DNA from: Gammaproteobacteria bacterium
GTDB taxonomy: Bacteria; Pseudomonadota; Gammaproteobacteria; SZUA-229
DNA: 64,000 nucleotides
Assembly: GCA_029882215.1 (NCBI GenBank)
Contig: JAOULC010000008.1
Coordinates: 1 to 64,000 of the forward strand
Direction: 5' to 3'
Positions within the stretch are counted from its first letter, which is position 1; each line of letters begins with the position of its first letter. Both the position numbers and the translations under genes were made by a program. Under the pieces are notes generated by a model. That model did not search any database. It saw only the letters and a list, made by a program, of their open reading frames with translations, and had not been told where the DNA came from. Positions 34,068 to 44,917 of the stretch are shown here, piece after piece.

Positions 34068-35348
34068 ATGAGTGATGATACTAAAGACGACAGCCAGGAT
34101 ACTGGTAAATTACTCTATTGCTCGTTCTGTGGAAAAAGCCAGAATGAAGTAAAAAAACTGATTGCTGGTCCATCTGTCTTTGTGTGTGATGAATGCGTTG
34201 AATTGTGTAATGACATTATTCAGGAAGAGTTACAAGAGCTCTCAACAGCAGCGGTTGATAAGTTACCCAAGCCTAAAGAAATCAATGCTTTATTAGATGA
34301 TTATGTGATTGGTCAGGAACGAGCGAAAAAGGTTCTGTCAGTTGCTGTGTATAATCATTATAAGCGCCTTGAAGCCATGACTAAGACCGGTGATGTTGAG
34401 TTATCTAAGAGTAATATCATGTTAATCGGCCCAACCGGGTCGGGTAAAACCTTGCTGGCTGAAACACTGGCGCGCATGTTAAATGTGCCTTTTATCATTG
34501 CTGATGCAACTACGCTGACCGAAGCAGGCTATGTAGGTGAGGACGTTGAAAACATTATTCAAAAGCTGCTGCAAAAATGTGATTATGATGTAGAGAAGGC
34601 TCAGACGGGTATCGTCTATATTGATGAAATCGATAAAATTTCAAGAAAATCAGATAACCCATCCATTACCCGTGATGTATCTGGCGAAGGCGTACAGCAA
34701 GCGCTACTAAAACTGATTGAAGGTACCGTCGCTTCAGTACCACCTCAAGGTGGTCGCAAACACCCTCAGCAGGAATTTTTGCAGGTTGATACAGCTAATA
34801 TACTGTTTATTTGTGGCGGGGCGTTTGCAGGACTGGATAAGGTTATTCGTGACAGAACTGAAAAAACCGGTATTGGTTTTGGCGCAGAAATTCGCAGCAA
34901 AGACACCAATAGGAAAGCGAGTGATATTTTGAAGGATATGGAAGCGGATGACTTAATTCGCTTTGGTCTGATTCCTGAGTTTGTTGGTCGTCTTCCGGTT
35001 GTTGCTACACTGAATGAGCTGGATGAAGAGGCGTTAATTACTATTCTTACCAAGCCTAAAAATGCCTTGATCAAGCAGTACAGTAAGTTGTTTGAAATGG
35101 AAGATGCTGAGTTAGAAGTCCGTGATGATGCTCTGCAGGCGATAGCAGGTAAAGCCATGGAGCGTAAAACAGGTGCCAGGGGCCTAAGAACCATTATTGA
35201 GCATGCTTTGCTTGAAACAATGTACGAGCTGCCTTCTTTGGAGAATGTCCATAAGGTTGTTATTGATGCATCAGTAATCAATGAAGGAACCGAACCTTAT
35301 ATGGTGATAGAAGGTGAAGACCTGAAGCGGGCTTCATCAGATAGTTAA
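34068..35348 (+). CDS. clpX: ATP-dependent unfoldase ClpX
   Basis: AAA+ ring that recognises tagged substrates and threads them into ClpP. The 426-aa product has the N-terminal zinc-binding domain with four Cys (CSFCGKSQ and CDECVELC). It also has Walker A GPTGSGKT, the pore loop GYVGED, Walker [11 protein letters not shown], the RKH-type loop GGRKHPQQ and the arginine-finger/sensor regions. The length is usual. A strong terminator follows directly after the stop. Confidence 0.97.
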   Translation: MSDDTKDDSQDTGKLLYCSFCGKSQNEVKKLIAGPSVFVCDECVELCNDIIQEELQELSTAAVDKLPKPKEINALLDDYVIGQERAKKVLSVAVYNHYKRLEAMTKTGDVELSKSNIMLIGPTGSGKTLLAETLARMLNVPFIIADATTLTEAGYVGEDVENIIQKLLQKCDYDVEKAQTGIVYIDEIDKISRKSDNPSITRDVSGEGVQQALLKLIEGTVASVPPQGGRKHPQQEFLQVDTANILFICGGAFAGLDKVIRDRTEKTGIGFGAEIRSKDTNRKASDILKDMEADDLIRFGLIPEFVGRLPVVATLNELDEEALITILTKPKNALIKQYSKLFEMEDAELEVRDDALQAIAGKAMERKTGARGLRTIIEHALLETMYELPSLENVHKVVIDASVINEGTEPYMVIEGEDLKRASSDS

Positions 35349-35350
35349 TT

Positions 35351-35382
35351 AAAAAAGGTCGCATTAATATGCGGCCTTTTTT
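35351..35382 (+). terminator. Terminator after clpX
   Basis: AAAAAAGGTCGCAT pairs with ATGCGGCCTTTTTT (one G-U) around TAAT. It is a bidirectional-looking intrinsic terminator 3 bp after the clpX stop. Confidence 0.9.
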
Positions 35383-35585
35383 ATCTAAAACTAATAAGAT
35401 AACAAAGTTTATTAGTTTTCTCTATGCAGGTTATATAGCATTAATTTCTACTGAGGCAGAGGCTATCCAGTAGAGTTAATGAAAAGGCATGTCAATCGAC
35501 CTTCAGTCTGATGGCTCTCCTGTTTGGTGTTATATGTGTAAAGCAATGCCACTAATCACTGATCTATTAAATTATTCAAGCGGGG

Positions 35586-35610
35586 TTGAAATACCTAATC
35601 TAATCCCCAG
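35586..35610 (+). promoter_or_regulatory. Heat-shock (sigma-32-like) promoter of lon
   Basis: TTGAAA and CCCCAG are 13 bp apart, close to the sigma-32 consensus (CTTGAAA, 11-16 bp, CCCCAT). It is 60 bp upstream of the chosen lon GTG start. Lon is a heat-shock gene in E. coli. The rest of the 322-bp clpX-lon gap shows no other clear element. Confidence 0.6.
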
Positions 35611-35670
35611 CTTTATCAAATGCATTTATTTGTTAGCCGGTGTCCGAGCTACATAAAAGAGGTAAGTAAC

Positions 35671-38115
35671 GTGACTAGCCCTGAAAACACAGAACTATTG
35701 ACCGACCAAGATCAGGCAATTCCATTATTGCCGCTGCGAGATGTCGTGGTTTATCCACATATGGTCATTCCCTTATTTGTCGGGCGTGATAAGTCTATCA
35801 AGGCACTTGACTCTGCAATGGCCTCGAATAAACAGATTCTTCTGGTTGCTCAAAAAAGTGCTGAAGTAGATGAGCCGGGTGTGCAAGATCTGCATGAAAT
35901 TGGAACGCTATCTACTGTCCTGCAGTTGCTGAAGCTGCCTGATGGCACAATTAAAGTACTGGTTGAAGGTTCACAGCGTGCTGTGGTCAAAAACATTCAG
36001 GAAGGAGAAGAGTTTTTTACTGCTGAATATGATCTGTTAGAAAGCGATGAGCAGACTAAGGAGCGTGAGCTCGAGGTTTTATCGCGCTCTATTCTTGGTG
36101 TTTTTGATCAGTATGTAAAACTTAACAAAAAAGTACCGCCTGAAATTTTAACTTCACTGGCAGGTATTGACTCACCTGCCAGATTGTCAGATACCATCGC
36201 AGCGCATATGGCTCTGAAAATTGAAGAAAAGCAGAAGATTCTTGAAATTTCCGATGTCACCGAACGGCTTGAGTATTTAATGAGTCTTATCGATGCAGAG
36301 ATAGACTTGTTGCAGATTGAAAAGCGCATTCGTGGTCGCGTTAAAACTCAGATGGAAAAAAGCCAGCGAGAATACTATCTGAATGAGCAAATGAAGGCCA
36401 TTCAGAAAGAGCTGGGTGACATGGATGATGTACCCAATGAAATAGAAGAGCTTGAACAGCGTATAGAAAAAGCCGGTATGAGCAAGGAGGCTAAAAAGAA
36501 AGCGGATGCCGAGCTGGGCAAGCTGAAAATGATGTCACCAATGTCAGCTGAAGCAACAGTTGTCAGAAATTATATTGACTGGTTAACCGGCTGCCCGTGG
36601 AAAAAGCAAAGCAAAATCAGTAATGATTTAGCTAAAGCTGAGAAAGTACTGGATGCAGATCATTTCGGATTAGAAAAAGTTAAAGAGCGCATTCTTGAAT
36701 ACCTTGCCGTACAACAGCGAGTTAAGAAATTAAAAGGTCCGATCCTCTGTCTTGTTGGCCCACCAGGTGTCGGTAAAACATCACTGGGGCGCTCAATTGC
36801 CAATGCGACTAACCGTAAATTCTCACGCATGGCACTTGGTGGTGTGCGCGATGAGGCTGAGATTCGTGGTCACCGTCGTACTTATATTGGATCTATGCCG
36901 GGTAAAGTGATTCAGAATCTCAGCAAAGTGGGCACACGTAATCCACTTTTCCTGCTTGATGAAATTGATAAAATGGCAAATGATTTTAGGGGTGACCCAG
37001 CTTCGGCGTTGCTGGAGGTGCTTGATCCTGAGCAGAACCACACTTTTGGTGACCATTATTTAGAAGTAGATTTTGATTTGTCTGATGTTATGTTTATAGC
37101 TACCTCAAACAGTATGAATATTCCAGGTCCACTACTGGACAGAATGGAAGTAATACGTCTTGCAGGTTACACAGAAGATGAAAAAGTAAGCATTGCAAAA
37201 AATTATCTGGCCATCAAACAAATTAAAGACAACGGTCTGATGCCGGATGAAATCAGTATTACTGATGCGGCGTTACTTGATATTGTTCGTTACTATTCCC
37301 GTGAAGCAGGTGTCAGAAACCTTGAGCGTGAAATAGCAAAAATCTGTCGTAAAGTGGTCAAAGATATCTTATTGAAGCCCAATACCAAGAAAGTAACGGT
37401 AACACCGAAAAATCTGGAAAAATACCTGGGTGTGCGTCGTTTCCGCTTTGGTCTGGCTGAAGAAAATGACCAGATTGGGCAGGTAACCGGTCTGGCATGG
37501 ACAGAAGTGGGTGGAGAGTTGCTAAGTATTGAATCGGTCGTGATGTCAGGCAAAGGAAAACTGTCATATACCGGTCAGCTTGGTGATGTGATGCAGGAGT
37601 CGATACAGGCCGCTATGTCAGTTGTTAGAAGCCGTGCAGCAACGCTGGGGCTTGAAGACGGCTTCCATGAAAAGAAAGATATTCATATACATGTCCCAGA
37701 GGGCGCTACACCGAAAGATGGTCCGAGTGCGGGTGTCGCTATGTGTGTTGCATTAACATCTTCGCTTACAGGCATTCCTGTGCGTGCTGACGTCGCTATG
37801 ACAGGTGAAATCACCCTGCGCGGTGAAGTTTTACCAATTGGTGGGCTTAAAGAGAAATTATTAGCTGCTCATCGTGGTGGCATCAAAACTGTTTTAATAC
37901 CGGAAGAAAATAGAAAAGATCTGATAGAAATCCCAAAAAATATTCTCGAGAAACTGGATATTAGACCTGTTCAGTGGATTGAGCAGGCGCTGGAAGTTGC
38001 TTTACAACATCAACCAGAGCCATTAGAAGACGCTAATTCAGCTGAGGAACCAGCTACCGTTCGTCGAAAATCTAAAGCGCCAAACAAAAAAAATGGAAAT
38101 GTTTCTCACCATTAA
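35671..38115 (+). CDS. lon: ATP-dependent protease Lon
   Basis: I chose GTG 35671, with AGAGG eight bases upstream, giving 814 aa starting [11 protein letters not shown] longer frame from 35620 would start just after the sigma-32-like promoter and adds atypical residues. Lon degrades misfolded and regulatory proteins in the cytosol. Domains: LON substrate-binding N-domain ([21 protein letters not shown]), coiled coil, AAA+ module (Walker [10 protein letters not shown], Walker [10 protein letters not shown]) and the Ser-Lys peptidase domain ([11 protein letters not shown]; catalytic Lys in [14 protein letters not shown]). The C-terminal tail is basic. hupB follows, as in most gammaproteobacteria. 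Confidence 0.96.
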   Translation: MTSPENTELLTDQDQAIPLLPLRDVVVYPHMVIPLFVGRDKSIKALDSAMASNKQILLVAQKSAEVDEPGVQDLHEIGTLSTVLQLLKLPDGTIKVLVEGSQRAVVKNIQEGEEFFTAEYDLLESDEQTKERELEVLSRSILGVFDQYVKLNKKVPPEILTSLAGIDSPARLSDTIAAHMALKIEEKQKILEISDVTERLEYLMSLIDAEIDLLQIEKRIRGRVKTQMEKSQREYYLNEQMKAIQKELGDMDDVPNEIEELEQRIEKAGMSKEAKKKADAELGKLKMMSPMSAEATVVRNYIDWLTGCPWKKQSKISNDLAKAEKVLDADHFGLEKVKERILEYLAVQQRVKKLKGPILCLVGPPGVGKTSLGRSIANATNRKFSRMALGGVRDEAEIRGHRRTYIGSMPGKVIQNLSKVGTRNPLFLLDEIDKMANDFRGDPASALLEVLDPEQNHTFGDHYLEVDFDLSDVMFIATSNSMNIPGPLLDRMEVIRLAGYTEDEKVSIAKNYLAIKQIKDNGLMPDEISITDAALLDIVRYYSREAGVRNLEREIAKICRKVVKDILLKPNTKKVTVTPKNLEKYLGVRRFRFGLAEENDQIGQVTGLAWTEVGGELLSIESVVMSGKGKLSYTGQLGDVMQESIQAAMSVVRSRAATLGLEDGFHEKKDIHIHVPEGATPKDGPSAGVAMCVALTSSLTGIPVRADVAMTGEITLRGEVLPIGGLKEKLLAAHRGGIKTVLIPEENRKDLIEIPKNILEKLDIRPVQWIEQALEVALQHQPEPLEDANSAEEPATVRRKSKAPNKKNGNVSHH

Positions 38116-38150
38116 ACATTGACCGGCCGGCCTTGGGCTGGTATAAATTT

Positions 38151-38191
38151 GCGGCAACTTATGTTGGGAAATATTAAACATTAGTTGCCGC
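38151..38191. other. Hairpin between lon and hupB
   Basis: GCGGCAACT and AGTTGCCGC form a perfect 9-bp stem, extended by ATG/CAT, around an AT-rich loop. No T-run follows. A CCGGCCGG palindrome lies at 38123-38130. It may mark the lon 3' end or regulate hupB. Confidence 0.4.
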
Positions 38192-38292
38192 TATGGTTTC
38201 CCGGTATGGCATATTTAATTACGCTGTTTTATTGAGCAGCGTGACTATTTTTTAATCAATTATTTTTATAAAAACATCAAAAAGGCTATCGA

Positions 38293-38565
38293 ATGAATAA
38301 AACAGAATTAGTTGAATCAGTTGCTGAAGCTGCAGACTTATCAAAAGCAGCTGCGGGTAAAGCAGTAGATGCGTTTATTGGGGCTGTAACAGGTGCACTT
38401 AAGAATGGCGATCAGGTTACTATCGTAGGTTTTGGTACTTACCTTGTTCGTGAGCGTGCTGCTCGCGTAGGTCGTAACCCACAGACTGGTGCAGAGATTC
38501 AAATTGCTGCAGCAAAAGTGCCGGCATTTAAGCCTGGCAAAGCGCTTAAGGATGCAGTAAACTAG
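38293..38565 (+). CDS. hupB: DNA-binding protein HU-beta
   Basis: A 90-aa nucleoid protein that bends and compacts DNA as a dimer. The sequence is a full [22 protein letters not shown], the beta-arm region [22 protein letters not shown] with the intercalating Pro in RNP, and the end [15 protein letters not shown]. It lies between lon and a tRNA-Val gene 17 bp downstream. There is no terminator between them, so hupB and the tRNAs may share transcripts. Confidence 0.96.
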   Translation: MNKTELVESVAEAADLSKAAAGKAVDAFIGAVTGALKNGDQVTIVGFGTYLVRERAARVGRNPQTGAEIQIAAAKVPAFKPGKALKDAVN

Positions 38566-38582
38566 CGCGCGTTCTCGGGATT

Positions 38583-38658
38583 GGGTGGTTAGCTCAGCTG
38601 GTAGAGCGTCGCCCTTACAAGGCGAATGTCGGGGGTTCGACTCCCTCACCACCCACCA
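38583..38658 (+). tRNA. tRNA-Val (TAC)
   Basis: GGGTGGT pairs with ACCACCC; loop CTTACAA gives TAC. CCA is encoded. First of three tRNAs between hupB and ppiD. Confidence 0.96.
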
Positions 38659-38668
38659 AGAGTTAATA

Positions 38669-38745
38669 GGAGCGGTAGTTCAGCTGGTTAGAATACCGGC
38701 CTGTCACGCCGGGGGTCGCGGGTTCGAGTCCCGTCCGCTCCGCCA
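38669..38745 (+). tRNA. tRNA-Asp (GTC), copy 1 of the cluster
   Basis: GGAGCGG pairs with CCGCTCC; loop CTGTCAC gives GTC. CCA is encoded. Identical to the next copy. Confidence 0.97.
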
Positions 38746-38776
38746 TTAACCCGAACAGTATGAAATATATTCCTGC

Positions 38777-38853
38777 GGAGCGGTAGTTCAGCTGGTTAGA
38801 ATACCGGCCTGTCACGCCGGGGGTCGCGGGTTCGAGTCCCGTCCGCTCCGCCA
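38777..38853 (+). tRNA. tRNA-Asp (GTC), copy 2 of the cluster
   Basis: Identical in sequence to the copy at 38669-38745, 31 bp downstream. The truncated copy at the window start differs by one D-loop base. The 248 bp up to ppiD hold no further gene. Confidence 0.97.
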
Positions 38854-39101
38854 TTAGGAATATCCTCTCTTCGCTTTCTCTTCTTTCTATTTTCTTTGCG
38901 ACAATCTTACTGACATATAGTATGATTTGGGCTTGCTACAATCAGCAAAAATATTACTATCAGTGAATTCACATAAGCTGGATCAGGCTGAAATATAGTA
39001 ATTAAGCTTGCGGGCTTCTGTTCGAAATCAGAATTTAATTTTTAATACAATTTTCATGTGTATGAACATTGTTATGAATATATCAAGGACATGTTTTTAA
39101 A

Positions 39102-41020
39102 ATGTTGCAGTCTATTAATGATCGTATACAAGGTTGGCTGGGTTGGGTAATTGTTGCATTGATCAGTGTGCCATTTGCTTTGTGGGGAATACAATCTTAT
39201 CTTGAAGTTGGTGGTAATAAGTTTGTTGCTAAAGTTAATGATACTGAAATCACACCAGCTGCGTTTGACCGGGCGCTGTCACAGCAGCGCGCTCGTCTGG
39301 AACAGATGTTCGGCAAAAATATGCCAAAAAGTGATGCCTACGACAATATTATAAAACAACAGGTATTAAATCAGTTGATAACAACTGAGGTAATGAACCA
39401 GTATGCCAATGAAGCCGGTTATTTGGTTGCAGATTCTTCGTTGGTACAAGCGATTCAGTCTATTGATGCATTTAAAGAAAACGGTGTTTTTTCTCAGGCA
39501 TTATATGAAAAAGTGCTTAATAGTCAGGGCATGAGTATGACGGGGTTTGAAGCGATGTATCGTCAGGAGCTCTCTACCTCGCAAATTCAGAATACAATCA
39601 TGAGTAGTGCAATAAACACAGAATCTGAAGCAGCACAACTGGTTGCGCTGAATAATCAGCACCGCAATGTCAGCTTTATTGAATTTGATACAGCCAGCTT
39701 TGTTGGTGAAGCTGTGGTTACTAATGATGAGGCGAAAGCTTACTTTGAGCAGAACTCGATTCGCTTTATGAATCCGGAACAGGCTAGTCTTCAGTATATT
39801 GAATTAAAGTCTGAGCAGTTAGAAAGTGAAGTGCCGGTTAATGAAGCTGATATCAGGAAAGCTTATGAAGCCTATGTCGCTAATGCCAAAAGCAATGAAC
39901 AGCGTAAGGCCAGCCATATCTTGGTAAACATGGCCTCAAATGCCAGCGATGAAGAAAAAAAGCAAGCGGATCAAAAAATAGCCAAAATTGAAAAAGAATT
40001 GTCTTCAGGCGCTGACTTTACTGCATAGCTAAAAAATATTCTGATGATTCGGGTTCGGCTTCTGCTGGCGGTGATCTCGGTCTTGTTTCCAAAGGCATGA
40101 TGGTGAAACCATTTGAAGACGCTTTGTTTGCCTTAGCTGAGAAAGGTCAGTTAAGTAAAGTGGTTCGTTCTGAGTTCGGCTATCACATTATAAAACTTGA
40201 TGAGATACAGAGCGCTAAAGTTGAATCATTTGAAGTTAAAAAAGCTACACTTGAAAAAGAACTGAAAGAATCGGCTGTTCAGAATTTGTTTTATGAGCGT
40301 GCTGAAATGCTGGCTAATCTTGCCTATGAGAACCCGGAAGGTCTGGGGCTTGCTGCTGAGCAATTAAAGCTTGAAGTTAAGAAAACAGGCTTGTTTACCC
40401 GTACAGCAGGTACTGGTATAGCAGCCAATGAAAAAGTCAGAAGTGTGGCTTTTGAAACTGCTATCTTAAACGAGAAGTTAAACAGTGATGCCATTGAACT
40501 GACTAATAAGCATGTGGTGGTTGTAAGAATCAATGAGCATAAGCCTGCTACGGCTAAAAGTTTTGAACAGGTTAAACATAGTATTATTGCTGAACTGAAA
40601 ACTGATAAAGCAAAAAAAATGGCTGAGGAAAATGCAGCCGGCTTATTAGCTAAAATAGAATCTGATAATGCTGATGAAAACTGGACAAAACTGATGTCAG
40701 GTTATAAGGCTAATGCTAAGTCACTGAACCTGGTTAAGCGAGACAGTGATAAAGCCGATAAACAGATTATTCAGGCTGCCTTTAAGTTATCAAAACCTGA
40801 TGCAGGTAAAGTCAGTTTCAAACAAGTTGCTATGAGTAACGGTAATGCAGCGGTTGTTGCCGTTACAACCGTTACTGAGGTGAAAGCAGGTTCAGAAAAT
40901 TCTTTAATGGAATCGGCTAAAAAACTAAATCAGATAACATCAAGCCAGGAGTTATCTGCGGTTGTTGCTGCCATAAAAGAGTCATTTGAAATTTATATAC
41001 CAGCTGCCGCCAAAGAGTAA
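39102..41020 (+). pseudogene. ppiD: Peptidyl-prolyl isomerase PpiD, frameshifted
   Basis: PpiD is an inner-membrane-anchored periplasmic chaperone with SurA-like and parvulin domains, helping proteins leave the Sec translocon. The first frame (39102-40028) has the N-terminal anchor (GWLGWVIVALISVPFALWGI), SurA-like domain and the start of parvulin (RKASHILVNM). It stops at TAG after ...SGADFTA. The second frame resumes at once with A-KKYSDDSGSASAGGDLG and runs to 41020, including EFGYHIIKLDEI. Restoring one base between GCA and TAGCT (near 40025) gives an uninterrupted product of about 640 aa. It is a one-base deletion or a sequencing error; the rest of the gene is intact, so any decay is recent. 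Confidence 0.85.
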
Positions 41021-41064
41021 TCTCAGCTTAAAAAATCAGCCTCAAATGGGTGCTGAAATGCAAT

Positions 41065-41092
41065 AAAAAAGGGAAGCATGCTTCCCTTTTTT
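41065..41092. terminator. Bidirectional terminator between ppiD and fabI
   Basis: A 28-bp perfect palindrome: AAAAAAGGGAAGCA then TGCTTCCCTTTTTT. It is a textbook intrinsic terminator on both strands between convergent genes. Confidence 0.95.
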
Positions 41093-41120
41093 ATTGGCTG
41101 GTATCTGGCATATAGCTGGA

Positions 41121-41912
41121 TTATTGTCCGTGATCCTTCAGGCCAACGATATTAAATCCGCTATCGACGTATAAGATTTCACCGGTGATACCACGGGCGA
41201 GAGGTGAGGTTAAAAAGGCAGCGGGGTTACCGACATCTTCTATGGTCACATTGCGGCGCAGTGGTGCATTTTTCTGGGTATGATCCAGTATTTTCTTAAA
41301 GCCATCAACACCCGATGCGGCAAGTGTCTGAATAGGGCCTGCAGAGATCGCATTAACACGAATGCCATCAGGTCCAAGGTTGTCAGCTAAATAGCGTACA
41401 TTGGCTTCCAGTGATGCTTTAGCCAGTCCCATGACGTTGTATCCGCTGAATGTACGAACGGCACCAAGATAGCTCATTGTTAATATGCAGGCATCATCGC
41501 GCCCCTGCATCATATGGCGACCAGCGCGTGCAAGAGCGGCTAAGCTGTATGAGCTGATGTCATGTGCCAGATTAAAACCTTCACGTGACAGGTTATCAAG
41601 ATAGTCACCCTCAAGCAGTTCTTTAGGTGCATAAGCGATTGAATGAACCATGATATCAAGGTGATCCCAATAATCATCAAGGTGCTCGAATACAGCTTCT
41701 ATTTCTGCATCATCAGCGACGTTACAAGGGATAACAATATCAGAGCCGAGTTCACCGGCGTATTTTTCGACGCGCTCTTTTAGGCGTTCATTTTGGTAGG
41801 TAAAGGCAAGTTCAGCACCCTCCCTGTGCATGGCTTCTGCTATGCCCCAGGCAATGGATTTTTTACTGGCAACACCAAGAATTAATGCTCGCTTTCCGCT
41901 TAAAAAACCCAT
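41121..41912 (-). CDS. fabI: Enoyl-ACP reductase FabI (NADH)
   Basis: Catalyses the last, NADH-dependent reduction of each fatty-acid elongation cycle; it is the classical triclosan target. The 263-aa product begins [25 protein letters not shown], with the cofactor-binding glycines in [11 protein letters not shown]. The catalytic Tyr-x6-Lys appears in [16 protein letters not shown], and [15 protein letters not shown] follows. It converges on ppiD and diverges from yejA. A second, structurally different enoyl-ACP reductase (fabV) lies 7.4 kb downstream. Confidence 0.96.
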   Translation of the reverse strand: MGFLSGKRALILGVASKKSIAWGIAEAMHREGAELAFTYQNERLKERVEKYAGELGSDIVIPCNVADDAEIEAVFEHLDDYWDHLDIMVHSIAYAPKELLEGDYLDNLSREGFNLAHDISSYSLAALARAGRHMMQGRDDACILTMSYLGAVRTFSGYNVMGLAKASLEANVRYLADNLGPDGIRVNAISAGPIQTLAASGVDGFKKILDHTQKNAPLRRNVTIEDVGNPAAFLTSPLARGITGEILYVDSGFNIVGLKDHGQ

Positions 41913-42054
41913 TAGTCGATCCTCAACTATTTTAATGATGTCATTATTCTACCGTGATAGGATAAGGCAAGGGAACCTTGAACTGAAAGAGTTGCCATAT
42001 ATAACGTTAAAACATTGTTACAAATTCAGAATCAAAATAAATACGGAATCAATT

Positions 42055-43842
42055 GTGCAAATATTAACCAGTTTTACTCTTGTTATTTTCCTTGGTTTAT
42101 CTTTTGTAAGCACGACAGAAGCAGTCCCATCAATGGCAATGGGGTATACACCAAAATATAATAAAGATTATAAGCATTTTAATTATGTAAACCCGGATGC
42201 TAAAAAAGGCGGCCAGCTCAGTTTGTCTGGTTTCGGTACTTTTGATTCTTTTAATCCGTTTGTATTAAAAGGCATAGTAGCAGATGGTGTTAATATACTG
42301 ATGTTTGAATCACTGACTGAAAAAAGTCTGGATGAGCCTTTCAGTGTTTATGGCTTGCTGGCAGATGATATTCAATTAGCGGCCGATAAATTATCAGTGA
42401 CTTATAGAGTAAATAAAAAAGCCCGTTTTTCAGATGGTTCAGAAGTGACTGCAGAAGATGTTAAATACTCGGTTGATCAGCTGTTAAGTGATAAAGCGCA
42501 TCCGCAATATCGTTTTTACTATGCGGATATAAAAGAGATTAGCGTGCTAGATAAATACCGGGTGCGTTTTAATTTTAAAAAAATAAATCCTGAGTTACAT
42601 CTGATCATTGGTGATCTGCCGGTATTTTCGAAAAAATGGGTGGGCGATACTTCCTTTGACAAACTGACTGAAGCGATGCCACTGACTACGGGTCCATACC
42701 TGCTGGAGTCATATGACCTGGGTAAAACAGTTGTCTATAAACGCAATCCAGGCTACTGGGCTAAAGATCTTGCTGTCCGCAAAGGAATGTACAACTACGA
42801 TAAAATTATTTATAAATATTACAAAGATCAAACCGTTGCATTAGAAGCATTTAAAGCCGGTGAATTTGATTTCTTTGCTGAGAATCATTCTAAGCGTTGG
42901 GCGCGTGATCATAATGGTCCCAAGTATGAAAGCGGAGAAATTATAAAACAAACGCTCACACATAAAAATAACGCAGGCATGCAGGGCTTTATTCTCAATA
43001 CCCGGCGAGAGTTATTTAAAGATAAACGTGTACGCCGGGCAATCACCAATGCAATGGATTTTGAATGGTCTAACAGTCATCTGTTCTATAACCAGTACAC
43101 GCGTTGTGAAAGTTTTTTTAGCAATAGTGAACTGGCTGCAACGGGGCTGCCGGAAGGCGACGAGCTTAAACTGCTAAATCAGTTTAAAGATAGATTACCG
43201 GCAGAACTGTTCACGACAGAATGGTCAGCACCAACGACTAAAAAGCCATCGTCATTACGCAATAATTTACGTACAGCTAAGCATCTGTTAGAACAGGCCG
43301 GCTGGACTGTTAAAGAGGGAAAATTAACAAATGCGAAAGGTCAGGTGTTTAGCTTTGAAGTACTACTAATTCAGAAAGGCTTTGAGCGCATTATTGCACC
43401 ATTTGCACGTAACCTGAAACGACTTGGTATAGAAGTCACTTACCGCACCGTTGATGCTTCGCTGTATCAGCGCCGGGTAGACGGTTTCGATTTCGACATG
43501 GTTGTGTCCAGTTTTCCGGCTTCACAGTCACCGGGTAATGAACTGTTCAGTATGTTTTATTCAGAAGCGGCTGATAAAAAAGGCTCACGCAATTTGCCGG
43601 GTATCAATGATCCGGTTGTCGATGCGCTAATAGAGAAAATTGTCTCATCAGAAAATCGTAAAGATCTGGTAACGGCAACGCAGGCACTGGACCGTGTGCT
43701 GCTTTTTGGTGAGTACATGGTGCCTAACTGGTATATCAATATTCACCGGGTTGCTTATCGAAATCAGTTCGGTATTCCAAACAATCTGCCGCTTTATTAT
43801 GATCCGGAAAGCTGGATGATAAAAAGCTGGTGGCTAAAATAA
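42055..43842 (+). CDS. yejA: Peptide ABC transporter binding protein YejA
   Basis: I chose GTG 42055 (ACGGA seven bases upstream), which gives a proper signal peptide (MQILTSFTLVIFLGLSFVSTTEA) and about 595 aa. A longer frame from 41830 would overlap fabI and bury the signal. It is the periplasmic solute-binding component of a YejABEF importer, known in enterics to take up oligopeptides and microcin C. Family-5 SBP features: LSLSGFGTFDSFNPFVLKG, KFSDGS-type stretch ARFSDGSEVTAEDVKYSVDQ, and the C-terminal NWYINIHRVAYRN typical of YejA. It leads a four-gene operon. Confidence 0.93.
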   Translation: MQILTSFTLVIFLGLSFVSTTEAVPSMAMGYTPKYNKDYKHFNYVNPDAKKGGQLSLSGFGTFDSFNPFVLKGIVADGVNILMFESLTEKSLDEPFSVYGLLADDIQLAADKLSVTYRVNKKARFSDGSEVTAEDVKYSVDQLLSDKAHPQYRFYYADIKEISVLDKYRVRFNFKKINPELHLIIGDLPVFSKKWVGDTSFDKLTEAMPLTTGPYLLESYDLGKTVVYKRNPGYWAKDLAVRKGMYNYDKIIYKYYKDQTVALEAFKAGEFDFFAENHSKRWARDHNGPKYESGEIIKQTLTHKNNAGMQGFILNTRRELFKDKRVRRAITNAMDFEWSNSHLFYNQYTRCESFFSNSELAATGLPEGDELKLLNQFKDRLPAELFTTEWSAPTTKKPSSLRNNLRTAKHLLEQAGWTVKEGKLTNAKGQVFSFEVLLIQKGFERIIAPFARNLKRLGIEVTYRTVDASLYQRRVDGFDFDMVVSSFPASQSPGNELFSMFYSEAADKKGSRNLPGINDPVVDALIEKIVSSENRKDLVTATQALDRVLLFGEYMVPNWYINIHRVAYRNQFGIPNNLPLYYDPESWMIKSWWLK

Positions 43843-43864
43843 CCAAACGTTAAAATAAGTTAAT

Positions 43865-44917
43865 ATGTTTGCATACATAATTAAACGGCTTTTATTAATG
43901 ATACCGACGCTGGTAGGCATCATGCTGGTAACTTTTGTGGTGACACAGTTTGTTCCTGGCGGTCCGGTAGAACAGCTGGTAAGTCAGTTGCAGGGTAAAA
44001 ATACCGGTCAGGAAGCCAGTAGTGGTACGGCGGGATTGTATCGTGGTGCAACCGGACTTGAGGAAGAGCAGCTAACGGCGTTAAATAAATTGTATGGCTT
44101 TGATAAGCCGGCCTATGAGCGTTTTTATATTATGATGGGAAATTACTTTACCTTTAATCTGGGTGATAGTTATTTTCATAATAAATCAGTCATGGATCTG
44201 GTTATTTCAAAATTACCGGTTTCAATCAGTCTCGGTGTCTGGTCGTTTTTTATTGTTTACCTCACCTGTATCCCGCTAGGAATCGCGAAAGCGGTACGTG
44301 ATGGCAGTCGTTTTGATGTGGCTACCAGCACCCTGATATTAATCGGTTATGCGATTCCGGGTTTTGTACTGGGTATCGCGTTGCTAGTGTTATTTGGCGG
44401 AGGCAGCTTTTTTGATATCTTTCCGCTAAGAGGATTGGTGTCTGATAACTGGGCTGATCTGTCTTGGCCGATGAAAATAATGGACTATCTCTGGCATATG
44501 GTCTTGCCAATCATTGCAACAGTAATCGGTAGTTTTGCTGTGATGACCATGCTGACTAAAAACAGTTTTCTGGAAGAAATCAGAAAACAATATGTGCAGA
44601 CGGCCAGAGCAAAAGGCCTGTCAGAAAATAAAGTTTTATATAAACATGTTTTTCGGAATGCAATGATTCCCTTGATTACCGGTTTTCCCGCAGCATTTAT
44701 CGGTGCGTTTTTTACAGGGAGCTTATTAATTGAAACCATTTTTTCATTAGACGGCCTGGGCCTGCTTTCTTATGAGTCGGTGTTAAAGCGGGACTATCCG
44801 GTCGTGCTGGGCACTCTGTACTTGTTTACCTTATTAGGACTGCTGGCAAAATTACTGGCCGATATTAGTTATGTACTGATTGACCCGCGTATTCAGTTTG
44901 AATCGGTGGATAATTAA
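43865..44917 (+). CDS. yejB: Peptide ABC transporter permease YejB
   Basis: A 350-aa inner-membrane permease with about six helices. The N-terminus MFAYIIKRLLLMIPTLVGIMLVTF is typical of DppB/OppB/YejB. The EAA coupling loop is RKQYVQTARAKGLSENKVLYKHVFRNAMIPL. YejB-specific long first periplasmic loop includes VEQLVSQLQGKNTG. It starts 22 bp after yejA, and its stop overlaps the yejE start by one base, showing tight translational coupling. Confidence 0.95.
   Translation: MFAYIIKRLLLMIPTLVGIMLVTFVVTQFVPGGPVEQLVSQLQGKNTGQEASSGTAGLYRGATGLEEEQLTALNKLYGFDKPAYERFYIMMGNYFTFNLGDSYFHNKSVMDLVISKLPVSISLGVWSFFIVYLTCIPLGIAKAVRDGSRFDVATSTLILIGYAIPGFVLGIALLVLFGGGSFFDIFPLRGLVSDNWADLSWPMKIMDYLWHMVLPIIATVIGSFAVMTMLTKNSFLEEIRKQYVQTARAKGLSENKVLYKHVFRNAMIPLITGFPAAFIGAFFTGSLLIETIFSLDGLGLLSYESVLKRDYPVVLGTLYLFTLLGLLAKLLADISYVLIDPRIQFESVDN

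Noticed and set aside
34766-35281. 171-aa ORF antisense to clpX
   Set aside because: Serine-rich low-complexity product from the opposite strand of a conserved gene; a shadow frame.
38663-38854. 63-aa minus-strand ORF with repeated AERTGLEPATPGVTGRYSNQLNYRS
   Set aside because: It is the antisense translation of the two tRNA-Asp genes, a well-known false ORF.
39950-40100. Programmed frameshifting in ppiD
   Set aside because: The A6 run lies after the TAG stop, so ribosomes would terminate before reaching it, and no pseudoknot-like element is visible; a one-base deletion is simpler.
41830-42054. N-terminal extension of yejA into fabI
   Set aside because: The extra 75 residues overlap fabI antisense and would bury the obvious signal peptide beginning at GTG 42055.
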